Source of the DNA: Belnapia moabensis DSM 16746
GTDB lineage: Bacteria; Pseudomonadota; Alphaproteobacteria; Acetobacterales; Acetobacteraceae
DNA length: 33,300 nt
Direction of reading: 5' to 3'
Assembly (NCBI RefSeq): GCF_000745835.1
Contig: NZ_JQKB01000056.1
Coordinates: 1 to 33,300, forward strand
In this document: positions 14,501 through 23,637 of the stretch, piece by piece
How positions within the stretch are numbered: position 1 is the stretch's first letter
How the letters are laid out: each line of letters starts with the position of its first letter
Notes under the pieces: model-generated
The model's input: the letters and a program-made list of their open reading frames with translations, nothing else
What the model was told of the DNA's origin: nothing
The model's database searches: none
Translations under genes and position numbers: made by a program

Positions 14501-16627
14501 CGATTCCGCAACATGGGTCCAGGCCTCCAGCGCGCCCAGCCAATCGCGGCGGCCTTCCCGTGCACGGGCCTCCGCCGTCCCGGGTGCGCCAGCGTTCCGG
14601 GGAGGCGAAAGGGCGGGGTCGGCGGTGACGGTGCCGAACTCCGCGCGGTGACGGGCCCGCAGCAGGCGGAGCAAAGGTGTCCATTCATTCCGCAGCGTCC
14701 GGGCACCGGCTTCCCGCGAAGCGGGGCAGGCGGACGGATCCTGCAGCCAGGCTTCGCACAGAATCGCATCGGACAATGCCCGGGCAAATAGGCCGAGCGC
14801 ACCATCCCGGAAGCGGCGCAGCGCTTCCGGATAGGCTTGGTCCTCCAGCCCATCCTGGCGCGAGGCACGGTATTGCAGCGCCACGGGTGGCGCCGCTCCG
14901 GCGGCCTCTGACCAAACCCGCACAACCTCGGCTCCACGCGGCAGCGGGATCTCCATCGCGCCCGCGGGCAGCAGGGGGCCGGGGGGACGGGACTGGGCGA
15001 AGGCGCCCGAACTTGTGCCCCGCGGTCCCTCCAGCTTGGGCAGGCGCGCCAGGCCGGCGTCGCCGGGCGCTTCGGCATATGCTTCGGGCGGCAGTTCGGG
15101 GGCTTGGTGCAGGACGAGGCGGCGCGGCGCCTCCCGGCCAACCTGCATCATGAGCGCCGCTGGCGTAGTAAAGTCCGCTCGCCTCACCAGCAGACGAAGG
15201 CTGGAGGGCGCTTCGCGCGCCGGCAGCGGGTAGAGCAGCGGCGGGCCGCCCGGCCCCGGCGGCACCACGAACAGGCCCCGTGCCAGCCCGGTCAGCAGCA
15301 CGTCGGGCGGCAGGCCCGGCGGCACTTGGCGCGGCAGGGGCGCCAGGGGGTCGTTCAGCACCGGCAGCGCCACCCAGGCCATTTCCTGCTGCGGCACGGC
15401 GGTGGCTGGCGCGAGGTCGCGCCAGAAGGTCCCAGCGCCGCGGATGCGCTCCGCCGCCTGCACCGCTTCGGGCAGGCCGGGAAAACGCTGCGCCGCGCGG
15501 TCCATCAGCGCCGCCCCGGCGAGGCCGGCATTCCACTCCGCATCCCGGGTGAGGCGCCGGGCCAGGCGTTCGGTCGCCGCGGCGCCTTGCGGCGCGGGAC
15601 CGAGGGCGCGGTGCAGATCGGCTTCCTCCACCGCCCAGATGCCCGCGCTGCCATCCCATCCCTCGCCGGTGATGACCTGGCCGAGGCCGGCACCGGGCGG
15701 GGCGTTCAGCCCGGGCAGCAGCCAGTCCCCGCCCGCATGGGCCAGTATGCGGACCAGCACGGGCCTGTCCGTGTCGAGGGTCAGGCCATGTGTGCCGGCG
15801 GGAATGTCCAGCCAGCCGCGCTGCAAGGCTCCGACCGCCTGGCCCGAGCCATCGATGCGGATGGGCTGGGACTGATCGGGGCTGGTGCTGAATTCGAGCA
15901 CCTGCAAGGGCCGCCCATCCAGCGCCGCGCCTATCCGGTAGGACCGGACCCAGGCGGGCGGGCCTTCATCATAGGGAAGGCGTGTCTCCAGCATCAGCCG
16001 CGCAGGGCCGGTGACGCTCACGCCTTGGGGGAAGGCCGGTTCCAGCAGGTCGAAGGCCAGGCTCTCCCAACGCCGCTCGATCCGCAGCCGCCGGTCGGGG
16101 CCGGGCAGGTCCAGCCGGTCGCGATAGGCCACGGGGTCGGGCGGAGCGGTGAGCCGGGCCACGAACAGCCCGAGAGCAAGCGGCCCCGCCGCACCCGGCG
16201 GCCGCGCCAGCGTGACCAATGCCGGCCAGGAAGCCGGCACGCCCAGCAGCAGGTCGCGTCCATCCGCGCTCGGCGTCGGCACCGCCTCGACCGCCAGGCC
16301 GCTGCCCTGGGACATGCCGATGGCGATCTCGTCCGGCATGAGCCGCCCCTCCGGCGCCCGCAGCCGAAGCACCGTGCCGGCGGGAAGCCAGAGACGTGTC
16401 GCCTCTCCCGGCGCGAGGGTGACCAGATGCTGGCCGAGCCCCCGGTCGAAGCGCGGCGGCGTGCCGCCGGACCAGAGCGGCGCCCCCTCGATATTGTCCC
16501 AGCGCAGAAGCGGCATGATGGTGCCGGCCAGCCTTTCCCGCACGGCGTCCAGGGCGGCGCGCGGCGCCTCCCCCACCGGCAGCAGGAGGGCGAGCGTAGC
16601 CGCCGCCAGCAGGCGAAGCCGGTTCAT
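11501..16627 (-). CDS. secreted protein with helical-repeat middle and C-terminal outer-membrane beta-barrel, 1708 aa
   Basis: Probable outer-membrane export component. The ATG at 16627 overlaps the previous stop (ATGA) and starts a signal peptide (MNRLRLLAAATLALLLPVG). Residues about 30-640 are beta-rich, periplasmic-looking sequence. Residues about 690-930 are Ala/Leu/Arg-rich helices with a TPR-like pattern (DWLGALEAW, GEAYLGERLLKALHR, RRGEEAVALSLFQAAG). Another beta-rich region follows to about 1350, then a Pro-rich linker at 1355-1385. Residues about 1395-1680 show alternating amphipathic strands rich in Tyr/Trp/Arg typical of a beta-barrel; the last strand ends in SFTWHF (1665-1670), followed by a 38-residue tail. 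The order TPR then barrel resembles exporters such as PgaA and BcsC, but no specific homology is claimed. In context it would be the outer-membrane exit for the product of the CapB/CapC-like enzymes. Confidence 0.75.
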
Positions 16628-17553
16628 CGCCCCGCCCCGATCAGGCAGGCAGCAAAGTGCCTGCGCGGCGCCACCTCGCGCGCCAGCCGCCGGCGCGGCT
16701 CCCGCGCCATTTCCAGGTGCAGGAACTCCGTCGTCCCACCCAGAGCACGCAGCGCCGCGGCATTGGTATTGGTCGTGCCCCCGAGTTCGCGCACATCCTC
16801 GGGGTAGAGCAGCACCTGCCAAGCCTCCGGCCCGGCGCGCAGGCAGGCGGCGGACGCCCGCACCTGCGGGCCCGGCGAGGCGGTGCCCGCGCTGACGATC
16901 ATGGCAGCCGTCCCCCCGGCCGAGGAGCTGCGCCGCCCCTGCTCGAAGCCATGCAGCTGCGCGACCAGACCGCCCGGACGGGAACGGCCGAAGGCGCGGG
17001 TGAAGGCGTTGAAATGGCTGATCGGGGCATGGGCTAGGTCGGCGTCCACCCGCCGTCCGGCGGCGTCGTCATGGCGGCGCGGCGTGGTGTTCCAGGAGGC
17101 GGCGGCGAAGCGAACCTCCTCGGCCATCAAACGCGCGACGATGGTGCCCGTATCGAGGTCGTGGAACCGGTGCGGCGCCTGCAACGCCACGGGCGCGGTG
17201 CCGGGCGAGCGGACGACATAGAGCCCCTTGCCCGTCGCCGCCCCCGGCGCCTCTCGCAGCACGGCCAGCGTCTCGGGGCCGAGGGAAAGCGTCTCCAGCA
17301 CGAAGCCGAGCGGGCGGAACGCCTCGGCCAGGGCGGTGCCGTATTCGCCGCGCAGCAGGCGCAGGAACAGCTCCTCGGACCGTGCCGCCTCGGCGGCGGT
17401 GGCGGCGACATAGCCGCCCTGCAACGCCGTCGCCTCCAGCAGCGCATCCAGCGCATTCGCCGCGCGGGCCGGCCTCGCCTTCGTCACCGCCAACACGAGG
17501 GCGGAAGCGCCGAGCCGGCGGCGGGGAAGATGGGCGTCATCGCGCAAGGGCAT
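16624..17553 (-). CDS. exported putative metal-dependent amidohydrolase, 309 aa
   Basis: The N terminus has an RRRLGAS motif followed by a hydrophobic stretch and an AxA-like site near residue 31, resembling a Tat signal. The mature part carries a conspicuous set of potential metal ligands: APHRFHD (His128, His131, Asp132), DLAHAPISH (His175, His180), QLHGFEQG (His201) and FLHLEMA (Glu277, His279, Glu281). This pattern recalls N-formylglutamate amidohydrolases and poly-gamma-glutamate hydrolases, which cleave amide bonds of glutamate derivatives using zinc. That assignment is by motif impression only. Between genes for a 848-aa envelope protein and the outer-membrane barrel, a polymer-trimming or release role is plausible, analogous to the hydrolases that accompany capB/capC loci. 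The start overlaps the preceding gene by 17 bases; the stop overlaps the barrel gene start (ATGA). Confidence 0.6.
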   Translation of the reverse strand: MPLRDDAHLPRRRLGASALVLAVTKARPARAANALDALLEATALQGGYVAATAAEAARSEELFLRLLRGEYGTALAEAFRPLGFVLETLSLGPETLAVLREAPGAATGKGLYVVRSPGTAPVALQAPHRFHDLDTGTIVARLMAEEVRFAAASWNTTPRRHDDAAGRRVDADLAHAPISHFNAFTRAFGRSRPGGLVAQLHGFEQGRRSSSAGGTAAMIVSAGTASPGPQVRASAACLRAGPEAWQVLLYPEDVRELGGTTNTNAAALRALGGTTEFLHLEMAREPRRRLAREVAPRRHFAACLIGAGR

Positions 17554-20083
17554 TGGCTCCTGGGATCTGTTCGCGCCTGATGTCGCGCCGCTCGATTAGG
17601 CCGGGTGTGGTGCGCGTGAGGGAGAGCAACGCTTCTGGCCCTTCGGAAAGGCGGATGCGGATGCGGTACAGGCCGGGCGGAAGGTCCGGGCCGAAGGGCA
17701 GGAACAGCGCCCGCTCCGGCCCCGCAGGCCCGGCCGCGACGCCGAGCACGCGCACATCCGGCGGCTCCGGCCCGCGCCTGACATCATAAAGCCGCTCGCG
17801 CAGGGTGAAATGGGCATGCGGGCCGAGGTCGCGCGGCGGGCCGCCCTCGATGCTGATCGCCACCTCCTGCCTTGCCGCGCTGCCCGGCGCGGGTTGGGCG
17901 TAGAAATGCGCGACGACCAATTCCGGCCGCTCGGCCCCGACTGGAGCCCGCTTCTCGTAGTCGAAGACCGTCTCACCAGCGGGGAGGCGGATGGCGCGGC
18001 GGCTGATCAATGCTCCCGGCAGCGGCGTCACCTGGCTGAGGTAAAGCGCCGTCCCGGGCGGGGCGAAGGCGCGGATGCGGCGCGTACCGGCGGGGATGGG
18101 CGGCAGCGGCAGCGTGCCGCGCGCGGCGGCGGCCTGCGTGGTGAGATGCGGCCGCCCGTCCACCTCCAACCGCAGCGTGGCCGGGCCGGGTGCGTCGCGC
18201 AGGAACAGCAGGACCGGCGTGACGGGGCCGCCGGGCGTGGCGGGCACCAGTTCCATCGCCACTTCGCCATCCTCCGGCAGAGGAGAGAAGACAGCGCCCA
18301 GCGACAGGCGGCGCAATGGTGTCGCCTCACGCGGGGCCAGCACCTCGCGCGCCAGCCAGTTGCCGCCGGGCATGAATTGCTCCCAGTCGTAACGGCCGGC
18401 CAGAAGTTCCGGGTCGTCCTCCGGCGGTCGCGGCTGGGTGGCGAGCAGGACGCTGCGATTGGCCGCGAGCAGCGCATCCCATTCCGCCGGCCGCATGCCG
18501 AACCAGGCCGGGCGGGTGCCGAGGGGATCTTCCGGCGCGAAGCGGTCCTCGGGGATCATGACGCGCCAGGGCAGGTCGGGCGGGCGGTTGTAGCCGTTCA
18601 GCAGCACGGGGACCGAGGCGGCAAGCCGCAGTGCCACGGCTTCCCGCGGGACTACGAAATGCAGCTTTGCCGGTTCGGATAGCGCCAGCCGGTCCTGGCC
18701 GAGCAGCCGGTCGTAGGGAGAAGGCTCGAGAGGCACGGGCATCTCGTCCCGGCGCAGCACGGCACCATCGGCCGAGAGAAGCTCATAGCGCAGGACCGGC
18801 GCCGCGCCGGGGCCGGCAAGCAGGGCGGCGGCCGGCAGCGCCGCGGCCGTGCCCGCCGCACCGCCACGCGCCGGCATGGCGTCAAAGCAGAGGCAGCGGA
18901 GGTCCACGCGTAACGGCGTGGGGCCTTGTCCTTGCAGATGCAGCACCGGGAAGGTGATCGAGGCCTCCGGCCCGGCGACGAAGGCGCGGAGTTGCGGAAT
19001 TTCCTGCGTCAGCTCTGTCCCGTCGGGGAGAAAGGCCCGGACCGCCACGGGCTGGTCCGAGGCGAGTTCGAGCAGGCCGCCCCCGAGTTCGACACGCAAA
19101 TCCGGCTGGGCCGCGGACCAGGGCAATTCCCGCGCCTCGCGTTGCGCCAGGCTGGTGCCGTACCAGGCAAGCCGCAGCGTACCGGAGCTGGCGCTGGACG
19201 GTGCGACAGGCTCGACCCGAAGCGTCAGTGCCGCGCCCGCCTCGGGCAAGCGCAGCGTACCATTGTGGCGCGTATCGAGGAAAAGGCCCGGCGGCAGGGC
19301 GGGCGGGTCGATCGGCTCCCCCCCGAGATCCTGCAACAGGAAAAGGGAGCGGCTGCGGTAGTCGCGCCCGGCGATACCGCTCGGGCCGATAGGTTTCCAT
19401 TGCCGGCGCAGCAGGTTGGTGCGTTCCGCTTCGGTCAGCAACGCCGCCGGATAGGCGTTGCCCTCCGCGAGGCGGATGCGCTGCTCGGCCGTCAGCCGGT
19501 CCCACTGCACGGCGACGCGCCGATCGTTCACCGGCGTGCGCTGGTAGACACGGATGGCCACGCGGCTGATGTCCGGCACCGCGGAGACGAGGCGGAGGCG
19601 CAGCGCGGCCGCGGCGCGGGGCAGGTCCTCGATTGCGAGCACCAGTGCGCTGGCGGTGGTCGGGATCTCCTCCGCATCGGCATAGGCGGTAGTGGTGAAG
19701 GCTTCGCCGCTGGCGGGGTCGCGCAGCGCGGCGATACCGGTGCGCTGGTGCAGCACCGTCTCGCGCAACAAGCCGCCGAGCGAATCCACGACCTGTACTG
19801 CATAGGCGTAGCGGAACTCGGCCTCCGCATCGTCGCGCCATTCGGCGGAGACATCGGCGTGGCTGACCAGACGCACCGCGGCTTGCGGGCCGACCAGGGG
19901 GAAGCGCGTCCACCGCTCGTTGTCCAGGACATAGGCGAGGGTTGTCTGCGCCGTGCCGAGCCGCGTCAGCGTGGCGAGATCGCCCCCGACCCATGTGCGC
20001 GCACCCTGCCAGGCCGCCAGCGCACCCCAGGCCAGGGGCGGCAGCACCAGCAGCAGCAGCAGCAGCCTTCCGAGGAGCCTCAC
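17537..20083 (-). CDS. large membrane-anchored or secreted envelope protein of unknown family, 848 aa
   Basis: I do not recognise this family. The GTG at 20083 overlaps the upstream stop (GTGA) and begins RLLGRLLLLLLVLPPLAWG, a signal peptide or N-terminal membrane anchor; the frame is open to 20665 but that extension is antisense-like noise. The rest is periplasmic in character: Pro/Gly/Leu-rich, beta-strand-prone, with repeated segments of the type LR(V/L)....P..PL and GxxxLRLA (for example GTLRLPEAGAALTLRVEP and PATLRLEVDGRPHL), suggesting several beta-sandwich modules. A pair of cysteines (RCLCFD, about residue 440) may form a disulfide. No catalytic motif was seen. Its position between the CapC-like gene and the hydrolase, with overlaps on both sides, suggests a structural or bridging part of the same envelope complex. 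Confidence 0.8.
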   Translation of the reverse strand: MRLLGRLLLLLLVLPPLAWGALAAWQGARTWVGGDLATLTRLGTAQTTLAYVLDNERWTRFPLVGPQAAVRLVSHADVSAEWRDDAEAEFRYAYAVQVVDSLGGLLRETVLHQRTGIAALRDPASGEAFTTTAYADAEEIPTTASALVLAIEDLPRAAAALRLRLVSAVPDISRVAIRVYQRTPVNDRRVAVQWDRLTAEQRIRLAEGNAYPAALLTEAERTNLLRRQWKPIGPSGIAGRDYRSRSLFLLQDLGGEPIDPPALPPGLFLDTRHNGTLRLPEAGAALTLRVEPVAPSSASSGTLRLAWYGTSLAQREARELPWSAAQPDLRVELGGGLLELASDQPVAVRAFLPDGTELTQEIPQLRAFVAGPEASITFPVLHLQGQGPTPLRVDLRCLCFDAMPARGGAAGTAAALPAAALLAGPGAAPVLRYELLSADGAVLRRDEMPVPLEPSPYDRLLGQDRLALSEPAKLHFVVPREAVALRLAASVPVLLNGYNRPPDLPWRVMIPEDRFAPEDPLGTRPAWFGMRPAEWDALLAANRSVLLATQPRPPEDDPELLAGRYDWEQFMPGGNWLAREVLAPREATPLRRLSLGAVFSPLPEDGEVAMELVPATPGGPVTPVLLFLRDAPGPATLRLEVDGRPHLTTQAAAARGTLPLPPIPAGTRRIRAFAPPGTALYLSQVTPLPGALISRRAIRLPAGETVFDYEKRAPVGAERPELVVAHFYAQPAPGSAARQEVAISIEGGPPRDLGPHAHFTLRERLYDVRRGPEPPDVRVLGVAAGPAGPERALFLPFGPDLPPGLYRIRIRLSEGPEALLSLTRTTPGLIERRDIRREQIPGANALAR

Positions 20084-23000
20084 CGCACCGGCGCCTCGGG
20101 TACGAGGAGCAGCCAGCCCGCGCGCGTTTCCAGGAAGTGCCCAAGCGCATCCCTGCCCCGCAGCACCGCCTCCGCGTCGAGCGGCGTCAAATTCGCGACC
20201 GCAAGTGGCGCGCCCGTTCCGGTTTCGGCGGCAAGGAAGGTCTGCCGCCCCTCGGGGCTCGCCAGGCGGCGGAAGCGCAGCGCCGGGAAATGCCGCTGCA
20301 CGGCCCGCAGCGCCAGGATGTCCCGCCGTTCGATGTAACCCGTGAGCGCCGCGCGCAGGTCCGCCGGCAGCGCGGCGCCATTCGGCACAGGCACTGCATC
20401 GGCAAGCCAGGTGGCGGGCGTGGCCTGCATCGTCGGGATACCGAGCGCATCGAACTGCGCCTGTTCCAGCCGCGCCTCGGTACGCTGTGCGAAGGCCAGC
20501 CGCGCGACCGGTGAAAGCCAGAGCACGGCAACCCCCTTCTGCGGCCCCGCCTGCGAAAGATACAGCGCCGGTGCCGACCAGCCGATGCCGTAGCCCGCCG
20601 TAGTCGCGCTGCCATCCACCACCCGCGCCGAAAGGCCGAGCCGCCCCAGCGTGCCGAACAGCCAAGCCGCGAGCGGATCCCGCGCACCACCGGCAAGGGG
20701 CAGGCGGTCCAGGGCGAGCAGCACATCCTCCGGCGGCAGGCTGCCTTCGCGCGGCACGCCGAGGGCGCGTGCCTGTACCATTATCAGCGGTGCCTCCGCC
20801 GCCTCGCGCAGCAGCACCTGGCCGACCAAGTTGAAGACACCCGGCGGTGCCTGCGGATAAAGCGGATCGGCGCTGCGGTCGGCCCTGGCGCGAGGATCGG
20901 CGCCGGCGACCAGCAGCGCCCCAGCACCGAGCTGGTCGTGCAGGGACAAGCCGAACTCCAGCGCATTTGCCTCGGCCAATGGACGCGGAACCTGCACCGC
21001 ATAAGGCGCCGCGCCGGCGCGGAATCCGTAGCTGCCCCAGTGGCGGTGCACCGGGGCCTCAGCCAGCAGGGCATGCAGGGTCTCGCCCTCCGGCCCGCTG
21101 CGGACCAGCGAGACGGAATAGCCCAGCGCCGCGGCAGCGCGGCCGATCGGCGCCAGCGCCGCGGCACCGGCTCCGGAGAGGGCGGGCAGTGCCTCCCGCA
21201 GCAGGGGCGTCAGCACTTCGGCATCGAGGTAGCGCAGTTGCGCGAGACTGGGCGGTTCATAAGCGCCCGATCCCGCCCTGGCGATGATCTCCGGCCCGGA
21301 GAGACGATCGAGCAGTAGGGCGCCGAGGCCGCCGCGCCCTTCCATGACCTCCGTGACCTCCACCTCCCGGGCTAGCAGGCGGCGGAGTGCCGGGCGGTCG
21401 AGCCGCAGCGTGGCGAAGCCGGAACCGGCGATGCCGGCCTGGAGATGGCCCTCGGGCACCGGGCCGAATTCCGGGGCGAGGCCGGTGCCGAGAGCGCGGC
21501 CGAGCCCGATGGCGTCCAGCCCCCGCGGCAGGGTGCCGGCCACGGCAAGGCCCGGCGCGAAGCCCGCCCGCAGTTCCAGCAGGCCCAGGCCACCGGAGAG
21601 TGCCACCTCGGCGAAGACCTGCTGCATCGGCTGCGGCATGGCGGAAGGGTCGGCCAGCCGGTCCGCCGCCAGGGTCGCGCTGCTTCCTGCGAGGGCCACG
21701 GCGCGCGCGCCCTGGTCTGCGGCGATCAGCGCGGCGGCGGCGGGCAGGCCCGGCAATGCCAGCGGGTCCGGCATGGTGAGGAGCAGCGGCGCGCTGCCGC
21801 GGGGGTCGACGGCGAAGCTGCCCCAACCACGGCCTGGTTCCGTCTCGGCCAGCAGCAGCCAGCCGCCTTGCAGCACTTCCAGCCGATAGCCAGCGGTGGC
21901 GAGGAAACCCGCCGCGCGGCCGAGGCGCTCGGGCTCCGCCGCACCTTCGCCCGAGAACAGCATCTCCGTACTGCGGCGAAAGGCGGCGATCTGCGCCGCG
22001 TTGGGCGGCGGGGACGCTGCCTCACCGGGGATCGAGCGGCCGTAGATCTCCATGCTCCGCTGCGCGAGCGCGAGTGCCAGGCCGGTATCCTCGCGCCGCA
22101 ATGCCGCTGCTGCCTCCGCGCGCGGCTCGGCCGCGGTCGAAACCAGGCCTGTGGGCGCGAAAAGCAGCAGGAAGCCCGCCGCCGTACCCGCCGCGACACC
22201 GACCAGCGATATTTGCAGGGTCGACCGGGTAAAGCGCAGCAGCATGGCCTTGTCGTACATCTTGAGGGCCATCAGCGTGGCGAGCAGGTAGCCGAAGCCG
22301 AATAGGTCGCTCTGCTTCACCTCGATACCGAGCAGCACCACCGCCCAACCGAGCAGCAGCTTGTAGGCGAAGCCGACATTGAAGAAGAGCAGCACCTTGC
22401 GCGCGCCCTCCATCGTCACGTCGGCGAAGAAGGGCGCACGCAGCGCCAGCGCGCCGAGGCCATAGATGATGAAGGCCTCGAGGAAGGAGGTCACGACCTT
22501 CACCGGCTGGTACCATTGCAGCGCGATCAGCGCCGGGATCAGGATGCCGCCGAATTCCCAGGAATAGCGCAGGTTCATGTGCGAAGCCACGAAGGCCGTC
22601 GCGATCAGGATAATATAGGCCTTGGGGCTGGCGAGGATGGAGGCGGCCCAGCCCTCATACAGGTAGGCGATGCCGCTGATGCGGAAGTTGGTGAACTCCA
22701 TCAGCCCGTAGCGCACGAGCAGGAAGGTCAGCCCGAGCGTCACGCAGGCAGTGCCGAGGCCGCGCAACAAGCCCGGCTTCCAGAATTGGTTTGCCATCAA
22801 TGAGACGACGATCAGCCCGAAGCTGTGCAGGTTGTTGCGCCAGTCGAAGGCGATGCCGAAGCGTTCGTTCAGGAAGGCGCCGAACGCGGGCAGCGCCCAG
22901 CCGTCGAAGACCAGCCGCACTACGATACTGGCGAGCACGAGGCCCATAAAGCGGTCGCGTCCGAACAGGCTGCTCCAGCTCCGCCCGGAGGAAAGGCGTT

Positions 23001-23235
23001 CGGAGAAGTACCAGACGAGAAGGTAGGTCACCGCGGCTTCGAGGATCACGACCGCCGCGGCGAAGGGCTTCACGATCAGCAGCGGCACGAGGTAGCCGGG
23101 CACGACAAGGCCGGAGAATACCCAGCCGAAGCGAAGATTGAAGAAGGCCACCACCCAGACGCCGATCCATACGGTGGTGATCACCGAACTGGCGAGACCC
23201 CCTTCGGGGAAGATCGGCAGTACCCAGCCGAACAT
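20080..23235 (-). CDS. pgsC: CapC/PgsC-like polytopic membrane protein with large C-terminal domain, 1051 aa
   Basis: Residues 1-365 are strongly hydrophobic with about nine to eleven predicted membrane helices and match the poly-gamma-glutamate biosynthesis PgsC/CapC pattern. Two internal copies are visible: NLRFGWVFSGLVVPGYL (33-49) and NLRYSWEFGGILIPALIAL (221-239), each followed about 15 residues later by a helix containing LEA. PgsC/CapC proteins are about 150 aa and work with PgsB/CapB in the membrane; the symbol here denotes family only. After residue about 370 comes a roughly 680-residue Ala/Gly/Leu-rich region of unknown fold with no membrane helix, probably periplasmic, containing VHRHWGSYGFR (about 715-725) and several Leu-rich helices. 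The ATG at 23235 sits 14 bases after the response-regulator stop. The stop overlaps the next gene (GTGA). Confidence 0.8.
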   Translation of the reverse strand: MFGWVLPIFPEGGLASSVITTVWIGVWVVAFFNLRFGWVFSGLVVPGYLVPLLIVKPFAAAVVILEAAVTYLLVWYFSERLSSGRSWSSLFGRDRFMGLVLASIVVRLVFDGWALPAFGAFLNERFGIAFDWRNNLHSFGLIVVSLMANQFWKPGLLRGLGTACVTLGLTFLLVRYGLMEFTNFRISGIAYLYEGWAASILASPKAYIILIATAFVASHMNLRYSWEFGGILIPALIALQWYQPVKVVTSFLEAFIIYGLGALALRAPFFADVTMEGARKVLLFFNVGFAYKLLLGWAVVLLGIEVKQSDLFGFGYLLATLMALKMYDKAMLLRFTRSTLQISLVGVAAGTAAGFLLLFAPTGLVSTAAEPRAEAAAALRREDTGLALALAQRSMEIYGRSIPGEAASPPPNAAQIAAFRRSTEMLFSGEGAAEPERLGRAAGFLATAGYRLEVLQGGWLLLAETEPGRGWGSFAVDPRGSAPLLLTMPDPLALPGLPAAAALIAADQGARAVALAGSSATLAADRLADPSAMPQPMQQVFAEVALSGGLGLLELRAGFAPGLAVAGTLPRGLDAIGLGRALGTGLAPEFGPVPEGHLQAGIAGSGFATLRLDRPALRRLLAREVEVTEVMEGRGGLGALLLDRLSGPEIIARAGSGAYEPPSLAQLRYLDAEVLTPLLREALPALSGAGAAALAPIGRAAAALGYSVSLVRSGPEGETLHALLAEAPVHRHWGSYGFRAGAAPYAVQVPRPLAEANALEFGLSLHDQLGAGALLVAGADPRARADRSADPLYPQAPPGVFNLVGQVLLREAAEAPLIMVQARALGVPREGSLPPEDVLLALDRLPLAGGARDPLAAWLFGTLGRLGLSARVVDGSATTAGYGIGWSAPALYLSQAGPQKGVAVLWLSPVARLAFAQRTEARLEQAQFDALGIPTMQATPATWLADAVPVPNGAALPADLRAALTGYIERRDILALRAVQRHFPALRFRRLASPEGRQTFLAAETGTGAPLAVANLTPLDAEAVLRGRDALGHFLETRAGWLLLVPEAPVR

Positions 23236-23249
23236 CCGCGCGCCGCGCC

Positions 23250-23624
23250 TCAGGCCCCGGTCGCGGCGCGCAGCGCGGCCAGCAGTACCGGCAGCTCGAC
23301 GGGCTTGCGCACCACTTCCCGCACGCCGGCGGCCAGCAGGTCGCGCCGGATCTCCGGCTTGTCGATTGCGGAAAGAACAACGACAGGCGGCGGGTCCGGC
23401 AGATCCTCGGCCAGGTGGCGCATGAAGCGCATGCCGTCCATCACCGGCATCAGCAGGTCGAGCAGCACGGCATCGGGCCGCACCCCGGCCCCGCCTTGTG
23501 CCAGGGCCGCGATGGCTGCCGCGCCGTCCGGCGCTGTCCGCACATCCCAGCCCTCCACCTCGAGGCGGAGCTGCAGGAGGTCGCGGAGGAGCTCGTCGTC
23601 ATCCACCAGCATCACGCTTGGCAT
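23250..23624 (-). CDS. single-domain response regulator, 124 aa
   Basis: CheY-like receiver. It has the acidic patch Asp8/Asp9/Asp10 (MLVDDDELL), phospho-acceptor Asp56 in AVLLDLLMPVMDG, a Ser in VVLSAID, and the RKPVELP motif with the conserved Lys. No output domain follows. The start ATG at 23624 was chosen because it begins directly at the first receiver strand (MPSVMLVDDD) and lies 13 bases after the sensor gene stop; the open frame extends to 23828 but that part overlaps the sensor gene. It is presumably the partner of the CHASE2 sensor or of the hybrid kinase further down the operon. Confidence 0.92.
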   Translation of the reverse strand: MPSVMLVDDDELLRDLLQLRLEVEGWDVRTAPDGAAAIAALAQGGAGVRPDAVLLDLLMPVMDGMRFMRHLAEDLPDPPPVVVLSAIDKPEIRRDLLAAGVREVVRKPVELPVLLAALRAATGA

Positions 23625-23637
23625 GGGCAAGGCTCCA

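Noticed and set aside
20084-20665. N-terminal extension of the 848-aa protein gene
   Set aside because: The 194 extra codons overlap the CapC-like gene and read as noise; a signal peptide begins at GTG 20083 with a GTGA overlap.
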